From Desulfobacterales bacterium (GTDB lineage: Bacteria; Desulfobacterota; Desulfobacteria; Desulfobacterales; C00003060), in contig JAUWXF010000019.1 of assembly GCA_030616475.1 (NCBI GenBank), positions 1 to 36,782 on the forward strand: a stretch of 36,782 nucleotides of DNA, in the 5' to 3' direction. Under the pieces are notes generated by a model. It did not search any database. It was not told where the DNA came from and worked only from the letters and a program-made list of their open reading frames with translations. Positions within the stretch are counted from its first letter, which is position 1. Every line of letters begins with the position of its first letter. The translations under genes and the position numbers were made by a program. This document shows, in pieces, positions 15,674-23,312 of the stretch.

Positions 15674-17731
15674 GTGGCCGCTGTCATATCCCTTAAAGGC
15701 ATTGATCAAGCAATAGCCGACCTTGATTACCAGAACGAGAATACCTTAAAGTACAGGCTTGTTCATGCCATAAGGGCCTTCTACCAAGAAGATGAAAGTT
15801 CTATTCAGACCTTACAGGAGATTGATGCCGAAGTCCTCATCAAGGCCCTTTGGGGCCTTTTGGATACGGGCGACGATCCTGCCGTTGTCAAAGCCAAGCG
15901 CAAAAACCTGAGCAGCACCAAATCATCTGTCAACGCCGATCTGAAAAGACTCTACAAGGACGGAAAAAATTCTGAAGGAATGACCATCGGACGAAGCAAC
16001 ATATTTGTGATGTCCAATGAGGCGAAAGACAAGCTCATTACGAGCTTAAGCCTTGATGAAGCCGCTACCCTGAAGAAGATAGCGGAATCCTTAAGTATTA
16101 TTAAAGAAGTATTATCAAGCCCCGAGGCTTTGGCCGATGTCAAGAGTTCTGACGGCCCGATCAAATTGGAAGATTTACGTGGCACCATACAGGAGTTGGC
16201 AGAGAAACTTGGTTCGGGAGGCGAGGAAGCCGGTCTGTTCGTTCAAACTTCAGAAGATGAGCAGGGTCCGGACGCTGTCGAAGGCGATGCCGAGATAGTC
16301 GAGGAGGTTTTAGCAGAAGAAGAGGAAGAACCCGAACAACTTGAAGAGGCCGAAGAGGTCGACGAAGACGAAATAGAGGAAGTTCTTGAAGCGGTTGGGC
16401 TCGATGATGCCCTTGAGGAAGCTGAGGAAGCCCTTGATGAGGCTGAAGTAGAGGAAGATTTCGAAGAGGTTGAGGCGGAGGAGGCTGTCGAAGAGGTTCA
16501 GGCAGAAGAGGCCCCGGCAGAGGTTGGACACGATGAGGAGGTCGAAGAGGTTGACGAAGGTGATGCCGAGATAGTCGAGGAGGTCTTAGCAGAAGAGGAG
16601 GCAGAGCCTGAAGAAGTTGAAGAGGCGGAAGAGATAGATGAAGACGAACTCGAAGAAGCTCTTGAAGAGGTTGACCTGGATGAAGCCCTTGAAGAAGCTG
16701 AGGAAGCCCTTGATGAGGGTGAAGTAGAAGAAGACTTCGAAGAGGTTGAGGCGGAAGAGGCCGTCGAAGAGGCTGAGGCAGTAGAAGCCCTTGAAGAGGT
16801 GGAAGCCACAGAAGGCCCCGAGGTAGAGATGGGTCTTCCTGCCGGCACTTTAGGTCAGGACTATTCTGACGACGCCTATGGAGAAAATTATGAAATCGAG
16901 AAAGCCACACTTTTGGCCGAGGCTTTTGATGGTTATCTCGGTGCCATGGAAAGGTTTTACAACCAGTACCTACTCATTCCAGAAGGAGAATATATTGTTG
17001 GGAGCAAGGAACCTGAAAAGGATGAACGGCCTGAGCATCGGGTGCGATTGGCGCCTTTTTATATGGGCAAATTTCCTGTCACGAACGCACTTTTTGAGAT
17101 CTTTGTTGAGAAAACCGGGTATAAGACCACAGCGGAAAAAGTGGGGTACGCCACGGTTTATCATGGGCGTCTGCACAAGAAAGTGGATGAGAAGACCGGC
17201 TTGGTCAAATACACGTTTAATGCTGCTATTCGTTGCGAAACCGTCCGTGGGGCATGCTGGAATCAACCGTTCGGTCCAGACAGTACCTTATATGAAAAGA
17301 GAAACCATCCTGTGGTTCAGGTCAGCTTGGAAGATGCCATGGCCTTTGCTGCCTGGATCGGGAAGAGACTTCCCACGGAGAATGAATGGGAAGCCGCCGC
17401 AAGGACTGCACATGGCTACGTGTTTCCCTGGGGGAACGAGATGAAGAGCAACTCCTGTAACATTGAGGAAAGCTCCGTGGCGGATACAACAGTCGTAAAC
17501 AAATACATAGAATTCGAAAATGATTTTGGGATCGTTGACGCAATAGGTAATGTGTTGGAATGGACCTTAGATACTTGCGAACCACCTTCTCACGTGAAAA
17601 ACACCTCTACATACCGTATCGTCAAGGGTGGAAGCTGGATATCAGGCAATCACGTACGGTCATTCAGCCGCTTTAGATGGAACGCTGAATCGCCCTCCAA
17701 CATCCTCGGATTTAGATGCGTCGCGTCTTGA
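15674..17731 (+). CDS. SUMF1/FGE-sulfatase domain protein with tandem acidic repeats
   Basis: The N-terminal 170 residues form an unrecognised mostly helical domain. Residues 205-388 are two near-identical 92-residue glutamate-rich repeats likely to form an extended or coiled-coil linker. Residues about 433-685 are a formylglycine-generating-enzyme-like (SUMF1) domain: IPEGEYIVGSKEPEKDERPEH, RLPTENEWEAAARTA, FPWGNE, GNVLEWTLD, VKGGSW and GFRCVAS. The position of the catalytic cysteine pair in true FGE reads RSFSRFR, so sulfatase maturation is unlikely; many SUMF1-fold proteins are binding or structural modules. No signal peptide is seen. The start is GTG with GGGAGG upstream. The last 20 bases overlap the end of convergent ihfA. 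Confidence 0.85.
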   Translation: MAAVISLKGIDQAIADLDYQNENTLKYRLVHAIRAFYQEDESSIQTLQEIDAEVLIKALWGLLDTGDDPAVVKAKRKNLSSTKSSVNADLKRLYKDGKNSEGMTIGRSNIFVMSNEAKDKLITSLSLDEAATLKKIAESLSIIKEVLSSPEALADVKSSDGPIKLEDLRGTIQELAEKLGSGGEEAGLFVQTSEDEQGPDAVEGDAEIVEEVLAEEEEEPEQLEEAEEVDEDEIEEVLEAVGLDDALEEAEEALDEAEVEEDFEEVEAEEAVEEVQAEEAPAEVGHDEEVEEVDEGDAEIVEEVLAEEEAEPEEVEEAEEIDEDELEEALEEVDLDEALEEAEEALDEGEVEEDFEEVEAEEAVEEAEAVEALEEVEATEGPEVEMGLPAGTLGQDYSDDAYGENYEIEKATLLAEAFDGYLGAMERFYNQYLLIPEGEYIVGSKEPEKDERPEHRVRLAPFYMGKFPVTNALFEIFVEKTGYKTTAEKVGYATVYHGRLHKKVDEKTGLVKYTFNAAIRCETVRGACWNQPFGPDSTLYEKRNHPVVQVSLEDAMAFAAWIGKRLPTENEWEAAARTAHGYVFPWGNEMKSNSCNIEESSVADTTVVNKYIEFENDFGIVDAIGNVLEWTLDTCEPPSHVKNTSTYRIVKGGSWISGNHVRSFSRFRWNAESPSNILGFRCVAS
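16286..16837 (+). repeat. Two tandem 276-bp units encoding the acidic repeat
   Basis: The units start GATGCCGAGATAGTCGAGGA at 16286 and again at 16562, exactly 276 bases (92 codons) apart. Both encode DAEIVEEVLAEEE..., ...DEDE, ...ALEEAEEALDE, EVEEDFEEVEAEEAVEE. The high DNA identity implies recent duplication, and copy number may vary between strains. Confidence 0.85.
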
Positions 17732-18038
17732 CAGGATGTTGCCCAAACAAGGCTCCCTTCCTATTAATCCTATCCCTCAAAACCCCAGAGCATTTGAAGG
17801 TAACCACTCTCCTTTCACCGTGCATCATATCTTCACCAGTCTGAGGATTCCTTCCTCTCCGTTCATGCTTATGCTTGACACAGAATTTTCCAAACCCGCT
17901 GATCAGGACATCTTCGCCATTTGCCAGGGTCTTCTTGATGATTTCTAAGAGAGATTTGACGAGTTGGACCGATTTGGGTTTGGACACCTGAAGCTCGTGA
18001 CGGACTGAGTCTACGATATCTGCTTTTGTCAGGGCCAT
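17712..18038 (-). CDS. ihfA: Integration host factor subunit alpha
   Basis: Histone-like DNA-bending protein of the HU/IHF family, 108 residues. The N-terminus MALTKADIVDSV, the strand-turn GFGKFCVKHKHERRGRNPQTGE (with the DNA-intercalating NPQTGE proline) and the spacing fit IHF-alpha better than HU. IHF bends DNA between enhancer and sigma-54 promoter, so it could assist the promoter at 12.15 kb. It converges on and overlaps the end of the SUMF1 gene by 20 bases. A TTGACA-type promoter lies about 150 bases upstream. Confidence 0.88.
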   Translation of the reverse strand: MALTKADIVDSVRHELQVSKPKSVQLVKSLLEIIKKTLANGEDVLISGFGKFCVKHKHERRGRNPQTGEDMMHGERRVVTFKCSGVLRDRINRKGALFGQHPVKTRRI

Positions 18039-18538
18039 GTAACGATACTCCTATCAGGAATGGGTTTCAGTTGACTGATACCTTAAACCTTCAGCCATGT
18101 TGATGGTCCAAGTTTTGCTTTGGGAGTTATTCAGTAGCTCAAAATACGCAATCAGGAGGCTCTCTCGCCCGCAATTATGGTAATACGGAATTAGTCTAAC
18201 ATTTTCGTTTTGTCAAGAAATTACCAATCCTTGTTCTCCTGCAACTAAAGGGCAGAATTACCGGTAGTGGGAACACGCTTCCGGGGATGCACCGCCGCCT
18301 CTCCTTGCCCGTCTGAGCCGACTATAGTTATTTTCATGATCTACAGCACCCCGCGTTGTGCCATGAACTTTTCCGATTCTGAGCCCGGGCCCGCCCGCGG
18401 CGGATCATGGCTGAAGTCGCTGGAAGCTATTTCATGAATATATCCATTGTCTCACTCGATAGTAAACCATAACCATGTGAGGTACTCGTGCCCCAAAAAC
18501 ATATAACGATTGTAAGAAATGGCAACATCAAGCATAGG
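18039..18538. other. Intergenic region upstream of ihfA
   Basis: About 500 bases without a convincing gene. It contains the presumed ihfA promoter and GC-rich stretches (for example CCCGGGCCCGCCCGCGGCGG near 18385-18404). No RNA gene is recognised. Confidence 0.4.
18188..18216 (-). promoter_or_regulatory. Sigma-70-type promoter for ihfA
   Basis: Minus strand shows a perfect -35 TTGACA (18216-18211), a 17-base spacer and TAATTC (18193-18188) as a weak -10. The untranslated leader would be about 140 bases. Confidence 0.5.
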
Positions 18539-18811
18539 TTACTCCGTAAAGTCCGTCGCAGAAAGTTTGACCAGCATATCACGCTGTGCATCAGAAAGGC
18601 CCATCACCAGATCAGCGGTGGTGTATGGAAAGAGCCTGATAAGGGGAAGCTGAAACGACCTGAAGAACAATGTCTCCAACTCTTCATTGGCTGATTTCAG
18701 AGTCGAGAAGAACCACAAAGAAGACTCTTCATAATTCCATATCAGATCATAAACGTTGGGAGTTGCAGGAATACGCAAGCTCAGAGCACTTGTGACATGT
18801 TCTTTTATCAT
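18539..18811 (-). pseudogene. rdgC fragment (recombination-associated protein), both ends missing
   Basis: A 90-residue open frame reads like the middle to C-terminal part of deltaproteobacterial RdgC-type proteins (RIPATPNVYDLIWNYEESSLWFFSTLKSANEELETLFFRSFQL, then IRLFPYT). RdgC proteins bind DNA and limit RecA loading, and are about 200-300 residues long. The N-terminal half is not found upstream on the minus strand, so the gene is probably a remnant. Assignment rests on recalled family resemblance and is moderate. Confidence 0.5.
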
Positions 18812-19188
18812 TATGACAAAAGCCCCATAATCAACGTCTCGGAAATTCTACAACCTATTGAAGTTATAGATGTTTATTGGCGCTACTGCAAGTTCGATCA
18901 GGGAATAATGCCTGCCCGCCATTGCCACGCACGCTGGCATTGAAACCGTATCCTGTGCCAGGCGTTGGCAGGCGGGGGATGATGGAATATTGGACACGAA
19001 GTGAAGCCTGCGCTCATGATTAAGGAGATACGACCATAATACGGAAAGATGGCACGTGTTTCCTGTTCGCGCTTTCTCGGCGCTGAGACCCCTTGACAAT
19101 TTGTCGCTGACAAGGAATAAAGTGTTTTCGGTCTGCTTCGATCACAAGCGGACGACCAACCTTTTCCAACGACAAACAGACCAAAGCT
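18812..19188. other. Region between rdgC remnant and lepA
   Basis: No complete gene. At 18835-18941 the plus strand reads SEILQPIEVIDVY... and ends at a TGA, echoing the short ORF after cheD. An inverted repeat is present around 18909-18975 (TGCCTGCCCGCC against TTGGCAGGCGGG). A lepA promoter must lie here but no clear boxes stand out. Confidence 0.35.
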
Positions 19189-20985
19189 ATGGCACAGATA
19201 CGCAATTTTAGTATTATCGCCCATATCGATCACGGGAAATCGACACTGGCCGATCGTCTCATTCAACATGCAGGCCTTGTAAACGAACGGCAGTTCCGCA
19301 ACCAGATACTCGATACCATGGACATTGAACGGGAAAGGGGAATTACTATCAAGAGCCAGACCGTCACTCTCCCCTATACCAGCAAGAAGGGGGAAGAATA
19401 CAGCCTCAACCTGATCGATACGCCGGGGCACGTCGATTTTTCTTATGAGGTCTCCCGCGCTCTGGCCTCATGCGAGGGAGTGCTCCTCCTTGTGGACGCC
19501 TCCCAGGGGGTGCAGGCTCAGACGCTGGCCAACCTCTATATGGCGATGGAGCACGATCTGGCGATTGTCCCGGTAATCAACAAGATCGATCTTCCTTCAG
19601 CTGATATAGATCTGGTCAAGGAACAGATTGAAAACGAGCTGGGGCTTGATTCGGAAGCAGCCATCTTGTGTTCCGCTAAAGAAGGGATAGGGATTGAAGC
19701 GATTCTTGAAGCAATAGTAGAACGGATTCCAGCTCCCACGGCTGATACCCATAACCCGCTTACAGCACTGATATTTGACGCCAACTATGACCCTTTTCGG
19801 GGAACCATCATTAGCTGTCGCATTTTTGATGGATCGGTACGGCCAGGAGACATTATCCGGTTGATGTCGAACAACGCCACTTACAAAGTTGAAGAGGTGG
19901 GCATCTTTAGGCTGAACCGGGAGCCGAGAAAAGAGCTTCCCACAGCATCGGTCGGCTATATAATTTCAGGAATAAAGACCGTAAGCGACACTCGGATAGG
20001 GGATACCATCACGCTTGATTCCGATCCGGCCCCCGCTCCTCTTCCCGGATTCAAGGAAGCAAAGCCTGTGGTCTTTTCCTCCATATACCCCGTCTCTTCT
20101 GAGGATTATCCATCCCTTGTGGAAGCACTTGAAAAATACAAACTCAATGATGCCGCTCTGGTCTATCAAAAAGATTCTTCCGCGTCCTTCGGCCAGGGGT
20201 TCCGTTGCGGCTTTCTTGGATTGCTGCATTTGGAGATATTCCAGCAACGACTTGAGCGAGAGTACGATCAGTCTATTATCATGACCGCACCCAGCGTCCG
20301 GTACCGGTTTACATTAAACAACGGCAATACTGTGACTGTTGATAATCCGCAGTATTATCCGGATCCAGCCGAGATCAACAGTGCATCCGAGCCTTTCATC
20401 AAGGCGAGCATCTTCATGCCGGAACGCTATATGGGAGCAGTTATGAAACTTTGCCTGGCACGCCGCGGCGTTAATCCGCGCACCGGCTATCCCACGCCGG
20501 GAAGGATCGAAATCACCTTTGACATGCCGCTTGCCGAGGTGATCTTTGACTTCTATGACAAGATGAAAACCATCACCCAGGGATACGGTTCCTTTGACTA
20601 CGACCTTATTGATTATCGGAAGAGTCATCTGGCCAAGCTGGATATCCTGGTAAATGGCGAGAGGGTTGATGCTTTATCACTCATTGTCCATCGCGATCGA
20701 GCAAGGGAGTGGGGAGTTAGGGTATGCGACCGGCTGAAGGAAGAAATTCCCAGACATCAATTCAAGATTGCCATCCAGGGTGCGGTTGGGGGAAAAATAA
20801 TCTCGCGTTCCACCATCCCGGGCTTTCGCAAGGATGTCACCGCCAAGTGCTACGGAGGCGACATCACCCGCAAGCGAAAGCTTTTGGAAAAGCAGAAGAA
20901 GGGCAAGAAACGAATGAAGATGGTTGGTTCCGTCATGATCCCCCAGAGCGCTTTTGTGGCTGTGTTAAGAACTGACAATGAGTAA
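19189..20985 (+). CDS. lepA: Elongation factor 4 (LepA), translational GTPase
   Basis: Ribosome-associated GTPase, 598 residues, the normal length. G1 is AHIDHGKST, the switch region RERGITI, G3 DTPGHVDF, G4 NKID and G5 SAKEG. The LepA-specific C-terminal domain is present (YRKSHLAKLDILVNGERVDALS, RSTIPGFRKDVTAKCYGGDI, then KLLEKQKKGKKRMK). There is no obvious ribosome binding site before the ATG. The stop overlaps the start of a broken hemW; lepA-hemW is a common gene pair in bacteria, so this is an ancestral operon whose second gene has been lost. Confidence 0.98.
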   Translation: MAQIRNFSIIAHIDHGKSTLADRLIQHAGLVNERQFRNQILDTMDIERERGITIKSQTVTLPYTSKKGEEYSLNLIDTPGHVDFSYEVSRALASCEGVLLLVDASQGVQAQTLANLYMAMEHDLAIVPVINKIDLPSADIDLVKEQIENELGLDSEAAILCSAKEGIGIEAILEAIVERIPAPTADTHNPLTALIFDANYDPFRGTIISCRIFDGSVRPGDIIRLMSNNATYKVEEVGIFRLNREPRKELPTASVGYIISGIKTVSDTRIGDTITLDSDPAPAPLPGFKEAKPVVFSSIYPVSSEDYPSLVEALEKYKLNDAALVYQKDSSASFGQGFRCGFLGLLHLEIFQQRLEREYDQSIIMTAPSVRYRFTLNNGNTVTVDNPQYYPDPAEINSASEPFIKASIFMPERYMGAVMKLCLARRGVNPRTGYPTPGRIEITFDMPLAEVIFDFYDKMKTITQGYGSFDYDLIDYRKSHLAKLDILVNGERVDALSLIVHRDRAREWGVRVCDRLKEEIPRHQFKIAIQGAVGGKIISRSTIPGFRKDVTAKCYGGDITRKRKLLEKQKKGKKRMKMVGSVMIPQSAFVAVLRTDNE

Positions 20986-21090
20986 TGTCGAGAGTCCCGG
21001 TCTTTATATACACGTGCCCTTGTGTAGGGCCAAATGTCCCTTTCACATTCTCCTCCGATACAGAGATCACCATAAAACTAAAGAGCGTCC
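20978..21090 (+). pseudogene. hemW: hemW remnant (radical SAM heme chaperone), frameshifted and truncated
   Basis: It starts inside the end of lepA and reads SPGLYIHVPLCRAKCPF, the exact N-terminal motif of HemW up to the second cluster cysteine of CxxxCxxC. The third cysteine is missing. Restoring two bases after CCCTTT would give CPFC-TFSSDTEITIKLK, a normal continuation, so a 2-base deletion is inferred. Homology then stops at about 21085, next to the word GCGTCCCCCC, and the opposite-strand AI-2E gene begins. About 350 residues are absent. Confidence 0.8.
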
Positions 21091-21111
21091 CCCCCTCTCT
21101 CCTATGCCGGT

Positions 21112-22227
21112 TTATCCCGGCGCTTTCTGGACGTCCCTGCTTTTTCTTTCACTTTGGGAAGGAGGTTCATCAGTTGCTTCAATATTTGATTTAGAGATAA
21201 TTTCCGGTCCAAGTAACACCGCCATCCAGCGTGTGTCATCTCTGCTGTCCAGCGCCATCTTTGCGGTAATTGTTAAAGGTACGGACAACAGCATGCCGAC
21301 CGGACCCAAGACCCATCCCCAGAATAGAAGAGAAAGAAACACTACCAGTGTTGAAAGACCCAAGCCGCGGCCCATAAAACGCGGCTCGACCACGTTACCC
21401 ATCAACAGATTTATCACGACATATCCAGCTGCGGCTATAGCAGCCCTAATAAAACCTAGCTGGATAATTGCGAGAAGCACTGCCGGCACCGCCGCGATAA
21501 TCGAACCGATATTTGGAATATAGTTAAATGCAAACGCCAAAAGGCCCCAAAGCAATGGATAATCAACACCGATGACGATGAGCCAGATGGCGACCAGGAT
21601 ACCACTGGCAAGACTGACCAATGTCTTGATAGCCATATAGTGCTTAACATTGCTGATAAACTTATCGAAATGAACCAGCGAGGACTCGGGGCCACCCAAT
21701 ACGGTGCGCAACTTTGCGGGAAAGCTTGAAGCTTCTAGCAGTATGAAAATCACGGTCATCAGAATTAGAAAACCGTTAGTAAGAACGTTGCCCAGGCCGT
21801 TAAGCAAAGTGGCAACAAGTTTCATGGCTGCCCCCGGGTCAAATATTTCTGTCACTGCAAGGCCGGAAATATCGACACCAAGCTTCTCAAGCCAGCCCAC
21901 TACTAAAGTGGTTTGTTGTCTAAGTTTCGCCTCATAGACCGGAAGGTCACTCGAAAAATCCTTTACCGACGATCCAACCAGACCTGCCATCAATAATCCA
22001 ATAAAGAGAACTCCAAGGATTACGACTAGAAGGGCAAGCCATGTGGACAAGCCCTTGCGCTGCAACCAAAACAACGGTGGTGCACTGATAATAGCGATAA
22101 ATGCAGCCAAGAGGAACGGGACAAGAATGACTTTAGCTGCACTCATGCCTGCTACCACAATGACAAAGGCCGCAATGGTTAGCAGAATTTGAGACCCTTT
22201 TGTTTTGTGGTCAATGGGGACGTTCAT
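21112..22227 (-). CDS. AI-2E family transporter (PerM/UPF0118), second copy
   Basis: Polytopic inner-membrane protein, 371 residues. Family features are two N-terminal hydrophobic segments (residues about 12-75), a soluble segment with FSSDLPVYEAKLRQQ, then YPLLWGLLAFAFNYIPNIGSIIAAVPAVLLA, NLLMGNVVEPRFMGRGLGLS and LFWGWVLGPVGMLLSVPL. It is diverged from the copy at 8.8 kb. The first codons, ATG AAC GTC CC, lie inside the RAYT-flanking repeat and lack a ribosome binding site, so the true start may have been altered when the repeat arrived. The last residues (KSRDVQKAPG) also run through a GGACGTCC word. Confidence 0.92.
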   Translation of the reverse strand: MNVPIDHKTKGSQILLTIAAFVIVVAGMSAAKVILVPFLLAAFIAIISAPPLFWLQRKGLSTWLALLVVILGVLFIGLLMAGLVGSSVKDFSSDLPVYEAKLRQQTTLVVGWLEKLGVDISGLAVTEIFDPGAAMKLVATLLNGLGNVLTNGFLILMTVIFILLEASSFPAKLRTVLGGPESSLVHFDKFISNVKHYMAIKTLVSLASGILVAIWLIVIGVDYPLLWGLLAFAFNYIPNIGSIIAAVPAVLLAIIQLGFIRAAIAAAGYVVINLLMGNVVEPRFMGRGLGLSTLVVFLSLLFWGWVLGPVGMLLSVPLTITAKMALDSRDDTRWMAVLLGPEIISKSNIEATDEPPSQSERKSRDVQKAPG

Positions 22228-23312
22228 AAATAAATAAGTAGCTCAGCCAAGCAGTTGATATTTATTGTGTTTAGCTATCCGTTCTCCCCGACTTACCGCA
22301 TACCCAACACCAGGCTGGCTCATACTAAGCCGTCTGCCCAGTTCCGACAACCCATATCCTAACTCTCTGACAGCCCAGTAGCAAAATAAACTCCTGGCTT
22401 CAACTCGAATCTTTTCCCGACTCTTTAAATAGATATCTTCCGGCTCTATATCGTATATCTCACAGACTTTTTGTTCAGCCCTTTTGAGATCGTACCCCAA
22501 ACTCTTCAGCTCATAATACCGATCCAACTTTTCATCAGCCTCCGCAAGTATCTCCAAAACAAAATCACTATCACCCAGTATACGCTCGTCTCCTCTGACT
22601 CTATCCTTACCTTTCAACCGCTGCTTCTTTGCCTCTAACCAACCCCCAACACTCCTGATCAACCCACCGCCAACAAGCTCCGGACGACGACCTTCATCAA
22701 TACCAGCCCTCACATATGAAAGGTAACGCCTCCTGGCGTCACCGATTCTTTTGCCAAAATACGACAGCACATAGTCTGTGTCCTGCCACTCACATTTCCT
22801 CTTGCTCATCAATACACTATGACCAGAGTATTTGTATCGGTTGAGCTGGCCAATTCCAGAAACCAACTTCGCTCTTACAGGGTTCAGGTGAATATAACGA
22901 ACCAGTTCCTTCAAATAAACGTCTTCCTGGCAGATAATCGACTTGTATCGGTTCTGGAAAAGATGACCGTAACGCTTGTGCCTACGGTTAAAACTCACTG
23001 CATAGCCGGTCAGCAAACGCCTCATTACCGTCGATAGCCCTACGGCTCCTGTCCTAAACAAAAAATGGGCATGATTTGACATCAATGCCCATGCATAACA
23101 AGCCGTCTTGGCTTCAGGCAAAATACTGTTCAAGCGGTCAACAAAATCCTCAAGGTCCGCTTTGTTCAAAAATATCTTGCGACGCCCTATCCCGCGGATA
23201 ATAACGTGATGTAATACCCCAGGTGCATCCAGTCGCGCTAGTCTTGGCATGAACTGGCATATACCACCAAGCCTCCACTATGTCAAGTTACTTATTTAGT
23301 TATGAACGTCCC
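22216..23312 (-). mobile_element. RAYT transposase gene framed by inverted REP-like repeats
   Basis: The left end, GGGGACGTTCATAAATAAAT continuing AAGTAGCT (22216-22243), is the inverted copy of the right end (23286-23312, whose complement reads GGGACGTTCATAACTAAATA then AGTAACT). About 24 of 27 positions match. The transposase gene fills the space between. This looks like a REP-flanked RAYT unit moved as a block between an AI-2E gene and an AGCS gene; single-strand HUH elements make no target duplication and none is visible. Confidence 0.75.
22243..23250 (-). CDS. REP-associated tyrosine transposase (RAYT, Y1/HUH family)
   Basis: Single-strand DNA nickase of the IS200/Y1 superfamily, 335 residues. 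The N-terminus is PRLARLDAPGVLHHVIIRGI, the metal-binding HUH motif is in ALMSNHAHFLFR, and the helix bearing the catalytic-region tyrosines reads LFQNRYKSIICQEDVYLKELVRYIHLNPVRA. The C-terminal 80 residues contain a DnaA-C-like helix-turn-helix (LFCYWAVRELGYGLSELGRRL, then SQPGVGYAVSRGE), known in one RAYT group. RAYTs act on REP repeats in trans, and short G-headed repeats are abundant to the right of this gene. Confidence 0.93.
   Translation of the reverse strand: MPRLARLDAPGVLHHVIIRGIGRRKIFLNKADLEDFVDRLNSILPEAKTACYAWALMSNHAHFLFRTGAVGLSTVMRRLLTGYAVSFNRRHKRYGHLFQNRYKSIICQEDVYLKELVRYIHLNPVRAKLVSGIGQLNRYKYSGHSVLMSKRKCEWQDTDYVLSYFGKRIGDARRRYLSYVRAGIDEGRRPELVGGGLIRSVGGWLEAKKQRLKGKDRVRGDERILGDSDFVLEILAEADEKLDRYYELKSLGYDLKRAEQKVCEIYDIEPEDIYLKSREKIRVEARSLFCYWAVRELGYGLSELGRRLSMSQPGVGYAVSRGERIAKHNKYQLLG

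Noticed and set aside
16161-16910. 249-codon minus-strand ORF, very rich in Leu, Pro and Arg
   Set aside because: It is the exact antisense shadow of the glutamate-rich repeat of the SUMF1 gene; GAA/GAG codons read backwards give Leu/Pro/Arg strings. No start signal.
15674-17731. Active sulfatase-maturating formylglycine-generating enzyme
   Set aside because: The catalytic cysteine position reads Ser (RSFSRFR) and no sulfatase is nearby.
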